From: Petrosia ficiformis
Lineage: Eukaryota; Porifera; Demospongiae; Haplosclerida; Petrosiidae
DNA length: 64,000 nt
Direction: 5' to 3'
NCBI GenBank assembly: GCA_947044365.1
Contig: OX345642.1
Coordinates: forward strand, 6,735,507-6,799,506
Shown: piece after piece, positions 44,901 to 56,700 of the stretch
How the letters are laid out: each line of letters opens with the position of its first letter
Position numbering within the stretch: the stretch's first letter is position 1
The notes under the pieces: model-generated
What the model was told of the DNA's origin: nothing
Seen by the model: only the letters and a program-made list of their open reading frames with translations
Database searches by the model: none
Program-made: the position numbers and the translations under genes

Positions 44901-44948
44901 AGTGAAACAGAACCTTCGAGTATTGACACAAGTGGAGTAGAAGACTGA
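35996..44948 (+). CDS. SLC6 Na+-dependent transporter, B0AT-like (SLC6A15-20 group)
   Basis: Na+-coupled importer of amino-acid-like substrates with the LeuT fold. Exons: 35996-36251, 38450-38560, 39503-39848, 40302-40446, 40831-40941, 41465-41716, 42197-42398, 43207-43366, 44054-44216, 44601-44948. Phases agree; 697 aa. The long acidic N-tail is followed by TM1 [19 protein letters not shown] and then [14 protein letters not shown], where family members have WRFPY. Two cysteines in extracellular loop 2 (WAKC, YASC) could form the usual disulphide. [20 protein letters not shown] and YVYGVDKF are typical of the B0AT subgroup. The loop between [20 protein letters not shown] and GPGLAF is short compared with human SLC6A19. 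The C-tail is acidic. Introns hold MITEs and satellite arrays, and intron 3 is a stop-free CCAT array in frame with both flanking exons. Confidence 0.93.
36331..36595 (+). mobile_element. Dispersed element E, copy 1
   Basis: About 265 bp in SLC6 intron 1, from AATAGCTAGCTATTAGTTCC to AACCCCGTAGAAAG..GCCATAAAA. A reverse-orientation copy lies at 43478-43756 in intron 8 of the same gene, and a more diverged direct copy at 50090-50433 in CTU2. No ORF; type unknown. Confidence 0.65.
37000..37281. mobile_element. MITE family B, best copy
   Basis: TAGTGTTGTTTTAG at the left end and CTAAAACAACACTA at the right are 14-bp perfect terminal inverted repeats. The interior is largely self-complementary AGTTATAGTT/AACTAAAA sequence and non-coding. 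In SLC6 intron 1. Confidence 0.88.
37725..38005 (+). repeat. Minisatellite, 30-bp unit, nine copies
   Basis: GGGATGGTACATGTATATGT plus ATTATGTATT repeated almost perfectly. Since 30 is a multiple of 3 and the unit lacks stops in several frames, it yields long spurious peptides on both strands. Intronic in SLC6. Confidence 0.95.
38752..38918. mobile_element. MITE family A copy
   Basis: Left end ATGTTCTGCCTACACTG, right end TATCCCGGCAGAACACTGG, with the family body between. In SLC6 intron 2. Confidence 0.8.
39849..40301 (+). repeat. In-frame CCAT/CTAT array forming SLC6 intron 3
   Basis: The 453-bp intron (3 x 151) is almost entirely CCATC/CTATC repeats with GTACAT at its donor and CCATCCAG at its acceptor. 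It has no stop in the frame of the flanking exons. It is called an intron because TM/loop homology resumes exactly across the splice (ST-RYYWYVN). Confidence 0.85.
41011..41232. mobile_element. MITE family B copy, SLC6 intron 5
   Basis: Opens ATAGTGTTTTTTTAGTTAAC and closes near AACACAATACTA. The interior matches the 37000-37281 copy in the opposite sense. Confidence 0.55.
42430..43190 (+). repeat. Higher-order CATCCATT array, SLC6 intron 7
   Basis: Units such as CCAGTTATCCCAATATCCAT followed by TCATCCATTCAT, arranged in a larger repeat of about 230-240 bp. Open frames rich in Ile/His/Pro/Ser are artefacts. The intron length (808 bp) would shift frame if retained. Confidence 0.9.
43478..43756 (-). 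mobile_element. Dispersed element E, copy 2 (inverted)
   Basis: Reverse complement of the 36331-36595 copy: GGAACTAATAGCTAGCTATT is at its right end, and GCCATCCCTATGATTGCTTT near its left. The CpG-rich centre (ACGCGAGTATGCG, GAACGCGCGC) suggests this is a younger, less decayed copy. Confidence 0.65.
44398..44595 (+). repeat. (TCTG)n array serving as pyrimidine tract
   Basis: TCTG/TCTC repeats run to within 10 bp of the acceptor of the last SLC6 exon (TTTCTTACAG). Confidence 0.9.
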
Positions 44949-46529
44949 CACATAATTATATACATAACATTCATGATTAATTAATATTGCTTCCACTACA
45001 TTTTAATGAGTAATTTTGTATAATTATGTAGATTACACATAAATATAATGTACATATTATATATATGTACATTCTATTTTATTTCTGATAAATGTTCATA
45101 GTTTCACAATGTTGTTGGATACGGTTATTATATAGATTAATTAAGTAATTGATTATTGATATATACATGTATATCGATCCTTTTAGTTAAATAATTATAA
45201 AAAATTGTGAGAATAATATTGTTATTGTTCTGCCTACACTGGTCAGGAATAACCACCACTCAGATGAATTAACTACCTCTCGGATGAATTAACTACCTCA
45301 GATAATACATATATAGGCTACTGAGTACAGAATTAAGTACATATCATGTATTAGAGCCAAAGGGCAGAGCATTGTATTGTTGTATTTATATAGTATGGTA
45401 TGGTATAAGGATTACATATATAGGCTACTGAAACAGAATGACGTAGAGCCAAGTTAGGGCAGCGCCTCGTTATTGATATAACATGGTATGGTATAAAAAT
45501 TATATATATATATATATATAGTAGGTGTATAGGGTATGTATATGTTGAGTATGTATTCTGTGGTTTGTATAAGTATAAGAATCATACTTAATATATGTCC
45601 TTTGTACTATAACAACTGAGAATCCACATAAATGATTATGAATAGTGTTAAAGTCACACATTATAGCAAACCCACAATAGCATCAGGTGGTACAGCTGTA
45701 TAAAGCCTGGCCTTTTTTTGTGATAAGTTTAAGACTGTACTCACTAGGATCATTTCTATAGTGAATGTCTTTCCCATAGCAACCTAACTATGGTGTCTTC
45801 CAAAGCCATGATGATGAGGCAAAACTCGTCTCCCTGAGCGTGAAGCTGGTCTCAGGTTAGTCTCTCTATTGGGAGCAATACCTGAGACATTGATGAACGT
45901 TCTTTCTCCTTCTTTGAAGGAGAGGGAGGGGAGGAGAGCATTCAGAGTGGTTTCATTTTTTTTTATTTATAAAAGTTTTCATTAAAAATTAATTATGCAT
46001 ATTCACATAATGTTGTGAATTAGTGTTTCTATACTTTGGAAACCATGTAAGTGGTTATAAGAGGTAGGTGGCATATATCTGGTGTCTGTGATTATCTCAA
46101 CACAACCATCACTAATTAACATCATCATTATAATTATGATAGCAAAATCTAATCATTATCATCATTAGCATGTGTAACTGTAAAATTACTTTTATAGTGA
46201 AGTTGATATATATATATATATATATATATAGCTAGTAATTTTGTAGGAGTGGCTAGGGTAGGGTATGGTAATTACTAATTTGCACATGTCAGAATGTGTA
46301 GTGTTGAGGATAATGATTATATGGAAGAACCAAACTCTGGTACTATCAATAAGTGAGATATAACTGTTCTGTTGAGTGTCAAGTGATTTGATATATTCAC
46401 CAACATAATTATATATACAGTTCAACAGACAAACTTATGTATGAAGTGATAATCCCTAATATATATGTACATGTAGTTCAACAGATATCAGTGATAATCA
46501 CTAATGTATATGTATATATGTATGTACAG
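44949..46529. other. Intergenic SLC6 - CTU2
   Basis: No gene recognised, though the first CTU2 exon must lie here or just upstream of 46530. It contains a degenerate MITE A (45226-45374), short TA tracts and, near 46419, a duplicate of the CTU2 exon start sequence (CAGTTCAACAGACA.., repeated at 46527). Confidence 0.45.
45226..45374. mobile_element. MITE family A, degenerate copy
   Basis: Starts TTGTTCTGCCTACACTGGTC and ends near AAAGGGCAGAGCATTG. The middle repeats the CTACCTCTCGGATGAATTAA motif. Confidence 0.65.
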
Positions 46530-49500
46530 TTCAACAGACAGAGTATGTATGAAGTGTAAAGTGGCTAAAGCTGTTACTATTGCTAGAATGAAAGATCCAT
46601 TCTGCAGGTTTGAATCTTCTAAAACATTTACGTGTATATATATGATATTTTGTACAATATGGTAGGGATTGTTTTGATCTTTACTTTACTCATCGTTTCC
46701 GTGCAACATTCGGAAAGGCTAAAATTGTTCGTCAAGGTGAAGAGGTTCGATAACTAATCTCCATTCTTTATAGTCATACTCAGATTCTATCTTAAACAGA
46801 CATACATAATTACATACATGCCTAGTTACTGTAAGTTACATACATACATACACATATATAATCATACATGCACAACCGCATATTTATGTACAATTATATA
46901 CATATATATTCATATACATATTACATATACATACATACATACATACATATACACACATACATATACATACATACATACATACATATGTACGTACATACGT
47001 ATGTATGTATTTACGTAAGTACATACATACATATATACATGCATGCATGAGCACGCACATAGTCATAATTTTTATAAGTATAATAAAATTATGTAATGAA
47101 TATGTAATAACACAGATCCCTTAATTCAATAACTTATTACTACAGTTTATTAAACAAGAGAATATTATTATGTATAATTATGATAGGCACTGTTGTGTTT
47201 TTCTGGAGGAACCAGCTCAAGAGTGCTACTGAAACTAGTGGAAAATGTAAGTACAGTAATGATACTATATTTTGATATACTCCCATTAGGTAAATTATAA
47301 AATCCAATTTGTGAACTAACTTAGACCATGGTCTCAGAATAAGTCATTGTTATTACTAATTTTAGACCATGGTCTCAGAATAAGTCACTGTTATTACAAA
47401 TTTTAGACCATAGTCTCAAATATAAGTCACTGTTATTACAAATTTTAGACCATGGTCTCAGAGTACAAGTCACTGTTATTACAAATTTTAGACCATGGTC
47501 TCAGAATACAAGTCACTGTTATTACAAATATTAGACCATGGTCTCAGAATACAAGTCACTGTTATTACAAATTTTAGACCATGGTCTCAGAATACAAGTC
47601 ACTGTTATTACAAATTTTAGACCATGGTCTCAGAATACAAGTCACTGTTATTACAAATTTTAGACCATGGTCTCAGAATACAAGTCACTGTTATTACAAA
47701 TTTTAGACCATGGTCTCAAAATACAAGTCACTGTTATTACAAATTTTAGACCTTGATCTCAGAGTACAAGTCACTGTTATTACAAATTTTAGACCATAGT
47801 CTCAAATACAAGTCATTGTTATTACAAATTTTAGACCATGGTCTCAGAGTACAAGTCACTGTTATTACTAATATTAGACCATAGTCTCAAATACAAGTCA
47901 CTGTTATTACAAATTTTAGACCATAGTCTCAGAATAAGTCATTGTTATTACTAATTTTAGACCATAGTCTCAAATACAAGTCACTGTTATTACAAATTTT
48001 AGACCATGGTCTCAAATACAAGTCACTGTTATTACAAATTTTAGACCATGGTCTCAGAATACAAGTCACTGTTATTACAAATATTAGACCATGTACAAGT
48101 CACTGTTATTACAAACTTCTTTCTAATTTCAAATTGTCATAATTGATTACATGTGAATCGGTTATGACAGTGTAACTACACATCACCACTTACAGTACAT
48201 GTATTGGAGACTTGGAGTGCATGCTATTATGTTATCCACACTACCGAAACTGATGAATTGAAAAACCTCTTATCTCCTCTTTCTCATACAGGGGCTACAG
48301 AAAGATGCAGTCAAAAAGCTCAGATTTATTCCGACAATTATATATGTAGATGGTGAGTGGCAGTCATTACAAACTTGAAGAGTTATTCATATCATTAATT
48401 ATTATGTTTTTTTTTTTACAAAACTGCTATAGAAAGTGCTGTATTAGAACAAGATCGGCTTAACTCGCTTGACCAGTCTGCATATATTCTTAGTATTGCT
48501 GCTCAAACTGGTTTTGCTGTGTTGTACACAAGACTTGAGGAAGTGAGTATTGTTTACTGACTCCTTTTAGGTCACTGCGTTTCTTATTATAGGTCTTTGG
48601 TTCTTGTGGATTTTGGTATCTTCACGACTTGATTGCTCAATTCAAAGGTACTCAACCACTTGTGCAGTCTGGTGGAAGACGAGGGGTTAGTGACAAAAGT
48701 GAAGAAGGACAACGATTGGAGAGCTCTCGTCCATGTCTTGTGAGTATTGAAGAAGAGAGTAAACATAAGGAAGAGAGACTCGTACCTTCTCCTCATGTTC
48801 CCTTGGAAGAGATGTCTGAGAAACATGATATTAAAATGGAGATGAGAGGTAGTATGGAGAGAGGAATGCAACTTAACAAAGAAAGAAAAGAATCAGAAAT
48901 ATATATCCAAGATGAAGAACAGACAAGAGTTCAAGAAGAAATAGTTAAGCACATTAGTCAAGAAGGAATTGTCAAACTAACTTCGTCTAGTGAAAATAAC
49001 TTCTCTGCCAGTCCTGTTAAACCTGACTACCCATCACATGTTATAAAAGATAGTATAGAAGCGACCTGTCTCACGACATCTCATCTACAAGAACAAATTA
49101 AAGAGGTTTTTGCAGGTGCCCAAAGCGTCACTGCGAAAGAAAGTCTTCTTTTCTCATTAAGGTTTGATTCAAATTATCAATTTCTTGGGGAATATTATTA
49201 TTGTTGTTTTAGTACGAAAATAATGACCACTTTAGTTATAGTAATAGTATGACAGTCTCTCAAAATTGATTACTAATATTGGGCTTACTAAAAGGGTTTT
49301 AGTTTTAGTTAACTAACTAAAAGTTCCCATTATCGGCCATTTTTCATTTTAGTTAGTTATAGTTATTGCAATAGACTTGTAATTTAGTTACAGTTTAGGT
49401 AACTAAAAGTCATAATACCCTAAAAAATGGTTTTAGTTATAGTTAACTAAAACAACACTATATAATATTGTGTGCACTGATTATACTGCATACTCTTACT

Positions 49501-52007
49501 GAATAAAATTAATCATTTTGTTTTTTTTCCGATAACATATCTATAGGAGAAAACTAATAGTCAAAATAGCTTCATCACTGAAATTCACAAAAGTAAGATC
49601 AAGCATTGATGTGTATTAATAGACAGATGGACATATGACTGTATCAAAAAGATTAGTATACTAAATTAGTATAAATATACTTGTGTGATATTAGGTATTA
49701 GTTGGTGACAATGCCTCACAACTATCTGTTCGTCTGCTTAGTAATATAGCTCAAGGAAGAGGCAGTACTATACCTCTTGATACAGTAAGTAAAGAGATTG
49801 TATAAATGTATTAGTTAATATTCAAATCTTGTTGAATCTATCCTTCAGGGTTTCTGTGATGACCGAGGTGAAGTGATGATTTTAAGACCGCTAAGGTATG
49901 TGTGGTTGGTAATCTTAAAAAGGCATGTTAGCAATTGCACTTGCAGAGGTCTCAGACAGACAATATTATATATATAAGTGTGTGTTACGACTTACACTCC
50001 AGTCCTAGCAAGAGTACAAGTCCTAGAGCACCAAGAACAATGTAGAAAAACAGTTTTGTGGCTGCAATCATGTGTATGAATGAAATAGCTAGAGCTAGAA
50101 AGTGACTATCATAGCAGGTTAGAGCCAGTGCTTGATGTTGCAGCAGTCACTACCTATTATAGTTATTTGTTTTTCTACTCTTTTTAATTTTTACAAGTTC
50201 TAGCGTAACTAGTTTGTGCAAGCCTTCTGCTCTACATAGCTTAAATGTCCATTCTTTTACATGCCATGCCTGACCAAGTCCCCTAACTTCCTTTAACTAT
50301 GTATGCAATATGTATGTGACTATATTATTATACATATATAAATATATATATAGTTATGTTTATATAGATTAACCCTGTGGGAAAGCGATCACAGGGATGG
50401 CCATGTGCGCCATTAAACATTAATGTTTGTGTTTATTAATTAAATACAGTCCCACAGTGTGATAAGTAGTTACTGATGTTTTAGTTTGACAATAATAACC
50501 ACTTTTAGTTATAGTATGTCTAATTTTAATATATATATATATATTATATATATATATATATATATAATTATATATATATATAATATGTTTATATAGATTA
50601 ACCCTGTGGGAAAGTGATCACAGGGATGGCCATATGTGCCATTAAAAATTAATGTTTATATTCATTAGGTCCCACAGTGTGATAAGTATTTACTGATGTT
50701 GTTTTAGTTTGACAATAATAACCACCTTTAGTTATAGAGGTTGAGATTTATTCACATGAAAAAGAGCTAAGACTTATTACAAGAGGTTGTATTTATATAC
50801 AAAGCCAGATGAACAGATATCGACTACACAAATTAGATATCACAGACAAAATAAACCAGAAACAATGCTATAGACAACAGCATTACAAAATTACAATATT
50901 AATGATAGTACAAGGGCTGGTTGACAATGTGACAGAGTATGTCTAGTTTCTCACAATTAACTGGTAGAATCCTAATGAAACCCTAACAATGCCAGTACAC
51001 CTAACATACTTCTTAAATAGTAAATACAAGATGTTCAACAATTTTAGGTCATCACTTCATATACGGATAGTGTAGTAGCTATATTACACATTCAAAATAG
51101 TATAATACTTATACAAACCACAGAATACAATAATTTCATGCTTGAGTAAGAACAAAAACATCCTGATATAACCCTAACAATGTCAGTACTCCTAACATAA
51201 TTCTTATATCATATGAACTATATAAATATAACATGATTTCGTGACTTCTTATATGAAGAAACAACCCAATTTTAGTTATAAACTACAGTGTTTCCCCAAA
51301 GGGTGGTACCATGGCACTCCCGCTTCCTTTCATTTTAAACTTTATGCTAAAAAACACTGTTTAACAACACAGATGGAACATTATTAAGCAAGCGTCATAC
51401 ACCACTGTTGCACTCCTCCACCCTTAATATTTATCCTAGGGGAAACACTGTAACTATAACAGCACTACTAATAACCAGAGTTGGGGTTAGCATTTTAAAA
51501 AAGGCCTGAGCACAGGCACTTCTTCAAGTACTCAAGCACAGATACCAATCAAGTAAAAATGCTTAAACACTAGCATTAAACATTTTCACAACTAACGTTA
51601 CTGTTAGTTGACAACACTTGGAGAAACTGTAATCTTTACTTAATTGTTTATTACATTTAATGAGCATCAAGTTTTCAAAAGTACTGTCTTTTAGTCTTTT
51701 AGTCTGTTAGTCTACACATAACATGTTTAAAAACCTTCCCTGCCGCCACACTAAACAAATGCTCAACAGGAGCAGAAGATGCAGGTACACCCAATACATA
51801 CTTACATGGAAGCATTTGTGTTTAAAGGGGCTTGAAAAGGGCTTATCAAGCACTTTCACACTTAAGCACAAGCACAGCATTTCATGTAACTTGAAGAAAG
51901 GGCTTCAAGCACTTGAAAATATGTGCTTAAAGCACTTTTAAGCACAATTACTCAAGTGCTTTCCCCATCTCTGCTAAACACTGTCGGACTGTATTTAACT
52001 ATTAATA

Positions 52008-52050
<43 letters not shown>

Positions 52051-53640
52051 CTGTGTTCATATTCCAGTAACTAGATTGCTATAACAATCGTTTTCTGAAA
52101 GTAAACATCATAACCATGTATATATACCACAGGGAATTTCCAAGATCTGAAGTATTGTCATATGCAGAGTTACATAACTTAGAAGCAGTAGAGTTGACTT
52201 CAATGGTACATAATAATATTAATATTTAATACTATAATGATCCATTCCTTTCTTTATCTAAATTAGACTCCAGAGAAAACCAGTATTGAAAGATTAACAG
52301 AGTCATTCATCAATGGATTACAAACCGAGTTCCCTTCTACCATTAGTACTGTCTTTAGGTACCTACCATTAGTACTGTGTTTAGGTACCTACTATTAGTA
52401 CTGTGTTTACGTACCTACCATTAGTACTGTGTTTAGGTACATACCATTAGTACTGTGTATAGGTACCTACCATTAGTACTGTGTATAGGTACCTACCATT
52501 AGTACTGTGTTTAGGTACCTACTGTGTTTAGGTACATACCATTAGTACTGTGTATAGGTACCAACCATTAATACTGTGTTTAGGTCCCTACCATTAGTAC
52601 TGTGTATAGGTACCTACCATTAGTACTGTGTTTAGGTACCTACCATTAGTACTGTGTTTAGGTACATACCATTAGGTACCAACAATTTATAATTATAAAT
52701 AATTACATATTTTATTTATAGAACTGGTGACAAGCTATCTTTAAATGAAAACACTGAAACTACTTCCAATACATGTCCTTTATGTCAGGTGATGATCACA
52801 TGTTATTAGATCATATCACATGACCAAATTCCTTCATAGGTACCATGTGGAACATGTCCTGATGAAGATGTATTCTGTCATATTCGCTCTTCTCCACAAA
52901 AGGATACGTTTTGGAGTGATTTGTGTTATGGTAAGTACATCTTATAATATATTATAATTAATGGAAATTGAGTACATATCGAATTGCTATATAAATTATG
53001 AAAATGACAGCCGCGGTTTCTTGATATAACCATTCGCTATAAGTAATAGTTAGAACACACTTTACCGTGATTATGTGTTTTAATGTAGCACGAGGGCGGG
53101 TCAATAAAGGTTGAGTTTACATAATGCACGAGCCCTTTATTGACCGCCCAAGTGCTGTATTGGTGGTGCAATAACTAACTTATTGCTGCACGCAAAAGTG
53201 TGCAATAAGTGATTTAATGTTCAATCATGTGACGCATTGTCTGCACTCTGATTGGCCACAGGTCACATGATCAGCAATAACTAGAAATATTTTTGCTTCT
53301 ATAAAATTAATATCAAACCACACCCACCCCTAACAATGATCGATACTGATTTTATGATATAATGATCTGCTGGGGTTACATGAAGAGCCCATGCTAAAAC
53401 ATTAGCATTTTTGGTAAATGATTTTAAAATTGATGATCATATATACACTTTTATCCCTATAGCTACAATAGTGTATTGTATATTGTGTTTTAATAATCCT
53501 CTATTCTTATAGGTTGTCGTTTAACAATGAAGGATCTGGTAGGTTAAAAAATTGTTAAAAATTTTAATTACGATTTCAACCGTTTATAGAAATGCACTTC
53601 AAGTGTACTTCACTCTCTTGGAAAATTAAAGAACAGCTGA
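46530..53640 (+). CDS. CTU2: Cytoplasmic tRNA 2-thiolation protein 2
   Basis: Partner of CTU1 in the URM1-dependent 2-thiolation of wobble uridine 34 of Lys/Glu/Gln tRNAs. Exons found: 46530-46607 (start uncertain), 46666-46744, 47187-47246, 48292-48352, 48433-48542, 48593-49161, 49547-49592, 49695-49784, 49849-49895, 52133-52205, 52267-52358, 52722-52788, 52840-52930, 53513-53538, 53590-53640. The first has CMKC..FCRDCF zinc ligands. ALLCFSGGTSSRVLL is the degenerate PP-loop (SGGxSS). FPSTISTVFRTGDKL, CPLCQVPC and LCYGCRLTMKDL match the CTU2 C-terminus. The visible part is about 510 aa (human 515). The initiating exon was not found. Donor GTTCGA after 46744 is weak. Exon 7 has an enlarged Glu/Lys-rich linker. 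Introns hold a palindromic 43-bp satellite and a satellite copied from exon 52267-52358. Confidence 0.93.
46800..47060 (+). repeat. (ACAT)n-rich tract
   Basis: TACATACA/TACATATA tetranucleotide repeats in the CTU2 intron before exon 47187-47246. Confidence 0.9.
47320..48110 (+). repeat. 43-bp satellite with a 12-bp palindrome
   Basis: About 18 copies of a 43-bp unit (ATTTTAGACCATGGTCTCAG then AATACAAGTCACTGTTATTACAA). Most units contain AGACCATGGTCT, a perfect 12-bp palindrome; variants with CCATAGTC break its centre. Intronic in CTU2. Confidence 0.95.
49199..49460. mobile_element. MITE family B copy
   Basis: TTGTTGTTTTAGTACGAAAA at the left, CTAAAACAACACTA at the right, with the same interior as the 37000 copy. 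It begins 38 bp after the donor of the large CTU2 exon. Confidence 0.8.
50090..50433 (+). mobile_element. Dispersed element E, copy 3 (diverged), with partial duplicate
   Basis: CTCTACATAGCTTAAATG.., CTTCCTTTAACTATGTATGC and AACCCTGTGGGAAAGCGATC parallel the 36331-36595 copy. The terminal 70 bp recurs at 50595-50670 after a TA tract, followed both times by a MITE-B-like start (ACTGATGTTTTAGTTTGACA). Confidence 0.5.
52340..52680 (+). repeat. 26-bp satellite derived from a CTU2 exon-donor junction
   Basis: About 13 units of ACCATTAGTACTGTGTTTAG + GTACCT. The first unit is the last 20 nt of coding exon 52267-52358 plus its donor, so the array repeats a splice junction. Confidence 0.9.
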
Positions 53641-53770
53641 AACTCTTAATCTCTTATGTATAATTATATTAAAGATCTAACTTAATTATTAATAATTAAT
53701 TTCTCAAATTATGAAATCATACAAAAGATTTACTGCCCCTCCTATTTCAGTTAGTAAAACTTCTGTAAAG

Positions 53771-56700
53771 ATGTGGCTGTTGCTGTTATTGTGTCTTCTT
53801 CCGTGCTCAGTAATGTCCAGTGATATCATTCATATTCCTGACAGTAACCAAAAAACTCTTGAGTATTATATGTGTACTCAACAAGGCAAGATGAAGCTAC
53901 TCCCAAACACTATCCTGAAACTCTCAATCATGGAGGAGCATATGTTCACCCCAGGTCAGTTTTGTTTGTTGGAAAATACTACCAATATCACAATAACTAG
54001 TAACAGTTCTACTATTCTTGCACGCATACGTTGTAATTCACCACATCCATTTTCTATTTTAAGTGCTTGTGGACTAGCATTCCTTCAGAATGTAAATTTG
54101 ACTTTATCAAATTTGCATATAAGTCGTTTCGGTGCTGCTCTGAACTCAAATATACTAAAACATGACAACCACACTTCCCTGCCATCTTTCTTTGGTACTA
54201 ACCAATCAGCTACCCTATTCTTTAGCCATATCGTCAATTTAAAAATCTCATTGGTGAATATCTCAAAATATTATGGTTTTGGTATAGTATTAATCAACTC
54301 ATTTGGACGTGCTGTCATTGATCGAGTTGATATACACCATTCTTTGAGCTATAAGTTATGTACGGGATTGAAGAATCTCTCGCACTATAACTATACTTGC
54401 AGTGGTTCAGGTTTGTTGATACATTCTCATAATATTGTATCTCATATGGGTCAGGAATATTATTATAACTTCAGTATGAATTTTTCAAAATTGATTAATT
54501 CTGTTGAAGTGAGAAATTCGCACTTTCATAATAATGTTTATCACAACGATCATTTTCAATGCATTACTAATGTCTTTCAGTTTCAACCAGAAAAGACACC
54601 TATTGTGGCCGGAGCAGCTGTTACTGTTTATGCAACTCAGAATGAGTTTGTGACTAGCACTAAAATAACTGCCACCAAAAGCAATGGTTCCATTATACAA
54701 CAAAATAATGGTACATTATCTGGAGGTATTGCTGCCATATTCATTAATACCCCCTTCACAAGCAACTTGACGATACAAAATACTATAATTGAAAATAATA
54801 TGAACAAATATTTGAAGGTTCCATGTATTGGGACTGGTTTATTGATGTATGTGTATTTTACGAATTCATATATTAAAAGTGATGCAGCTATATTGAAAGG
54901 GAAAGAAAACTTCGTGTCCACATGGTCACCGCTAATTTTGAATAACACTGGCATATCAGAACATAGGGGTTATAATAGAAGTGCAACGGTATACATGGGA
55001 ATGAGGTCTCAGCCATTTTATAATGTACAGGTCATTTTTGAAAGTGTTGGATTTTATAGAAACCAAGCTTTCTATACAGGCATTTGTATGTTTGCTGAGA
55101 CAATTTATGAACCGATACGAAACAGTAAGTCATTAGAAATACTGTTTAAGAACGTTGTAGCTGTTGGAAACGAACAGAGTGTTAAACATGCTTCGCTAAC
55201 AAACTCAAGCCAATTTGTCTTCTATAGAATTGGACGTGTGACAATAGAAGGAAGTATTCCTCATGGTAGTTTTTTCTCAGACAATCTTGGATCAGTGATT
55301 GATGCGTTTGCTACTGAAATTTATCTCAAAGGAATGGTAACTTTTGTTTCTAACAATGCTACTCAGGGAGCGGCAATTATACTTCGTAGCAACTCTTTCC
55401 TCGTTTTTGCAGACAACTCTTCTGTTTTATTTCAGAAAAACAATGCATTTTTAGATGGCGGGGCTATATATTCTGTTGAACAAGGAACTGAAGATAACTA
55501 TTGCATAATACAAATTGATTCTAGTGCGAGAAAAATATCGGATTTGAACGTAACTGTAACTTTTGATAACAATCATGCTTTTCGATCTGGACAGGCTGGT
55601 TATATAAGTCCCTTTTTTCATTGTTTTCAAACTCGTGTTCATGTGTTTCCACGTAATTTATCTCATCTTTATGGAGAAGTGTTCCATATATCAAAGAACG
55701 ATATAGAAACTTTGATTGCTTCTGTCCCAACAACTATATGTATCTGTATGGAATCTGAAAATGGTAGTTACATTCCTAAATGTGATGCTACTCTGAACTT
55801 CACTATATTTCCTGGAGATAGTATTAGTGTTACACTCTCTGCATTTGATGGTATTGGCAATCGTGTGGATTCTCAAGTAAATGCCAGTCTTAGTATAGTA
55901 AACGATACAATACATCCCCTGCATGACTGGCATCTACCATCTGTTCAAGAAATTAATGCGCTACCTCTTAATTATTGTCACACTTTAAACTACACTATTT
56001 TGAGCAATACAATTGAAGATGGTCAATTGAATTTTGCAGTTCCTGGTCTTCCTTCTCAATCCTTTGCACAGATATCATTAAAAGAATGTCCACCTGGTTT
56101 CAATCTTGAAAAAGGAGAATGTGTTTGCGCCCCATTCCTTTCCAAGTATGGCCTTAAATGTGACAAGCAGACAAAAATTGTCGTAAGACCTGCAAACAGC
56201 TGGTTTGGAATAATCTTTGATAACTCTAGCAATAGTTCAACTCCTTATGTTGGTTATGCTAACACTTGCCCTGTGGGATACTGTAATAGTAGCGGAAGAG
56301 AAGTAAAAATTACAGACTCACATTCAACAATATGTATTAATAATAGGGAGGGACCTTTGTGTGGCAATTGTTTGGATGGTTATAGTGCAACTCATGGTGG
56401 ACCTGAATGTCGCAAGTGCACTGAGAAAGGCCTGGCCTTGTTAGTTGGGAATATTTCAAGTGGTATTATAACCATTTTTGTACTGTTCTTACTGAAACTC
56501 ACTCTTAATAAGGGTACAGTGGGAGGTATTGTTTTCTATGCTAATACATATGATATTGTTCGAACTATATCCACTTCAGGTAAACCATATTTCATACCAT
56601 TTGTTCAGTTAGTAGAAATCATCAACCTTCACCAAGGCTTCTCAACATGTTTGTACCATGGTATGACATATGCTATCAATTTTGTCATACAGTATACCTA

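Noticed and set aside
46884..47066. Met/Tyr/Ile/His-rich frames
   Set aside because: ACAT tetranucleotide repeats read in all frames.
47320..48110. 43-bp palindromic repeats as a CRISPR or phage-type array
   Set aside because: The whole 43-bp unit repeats, so there are no unique spacers; the intron context is clear.
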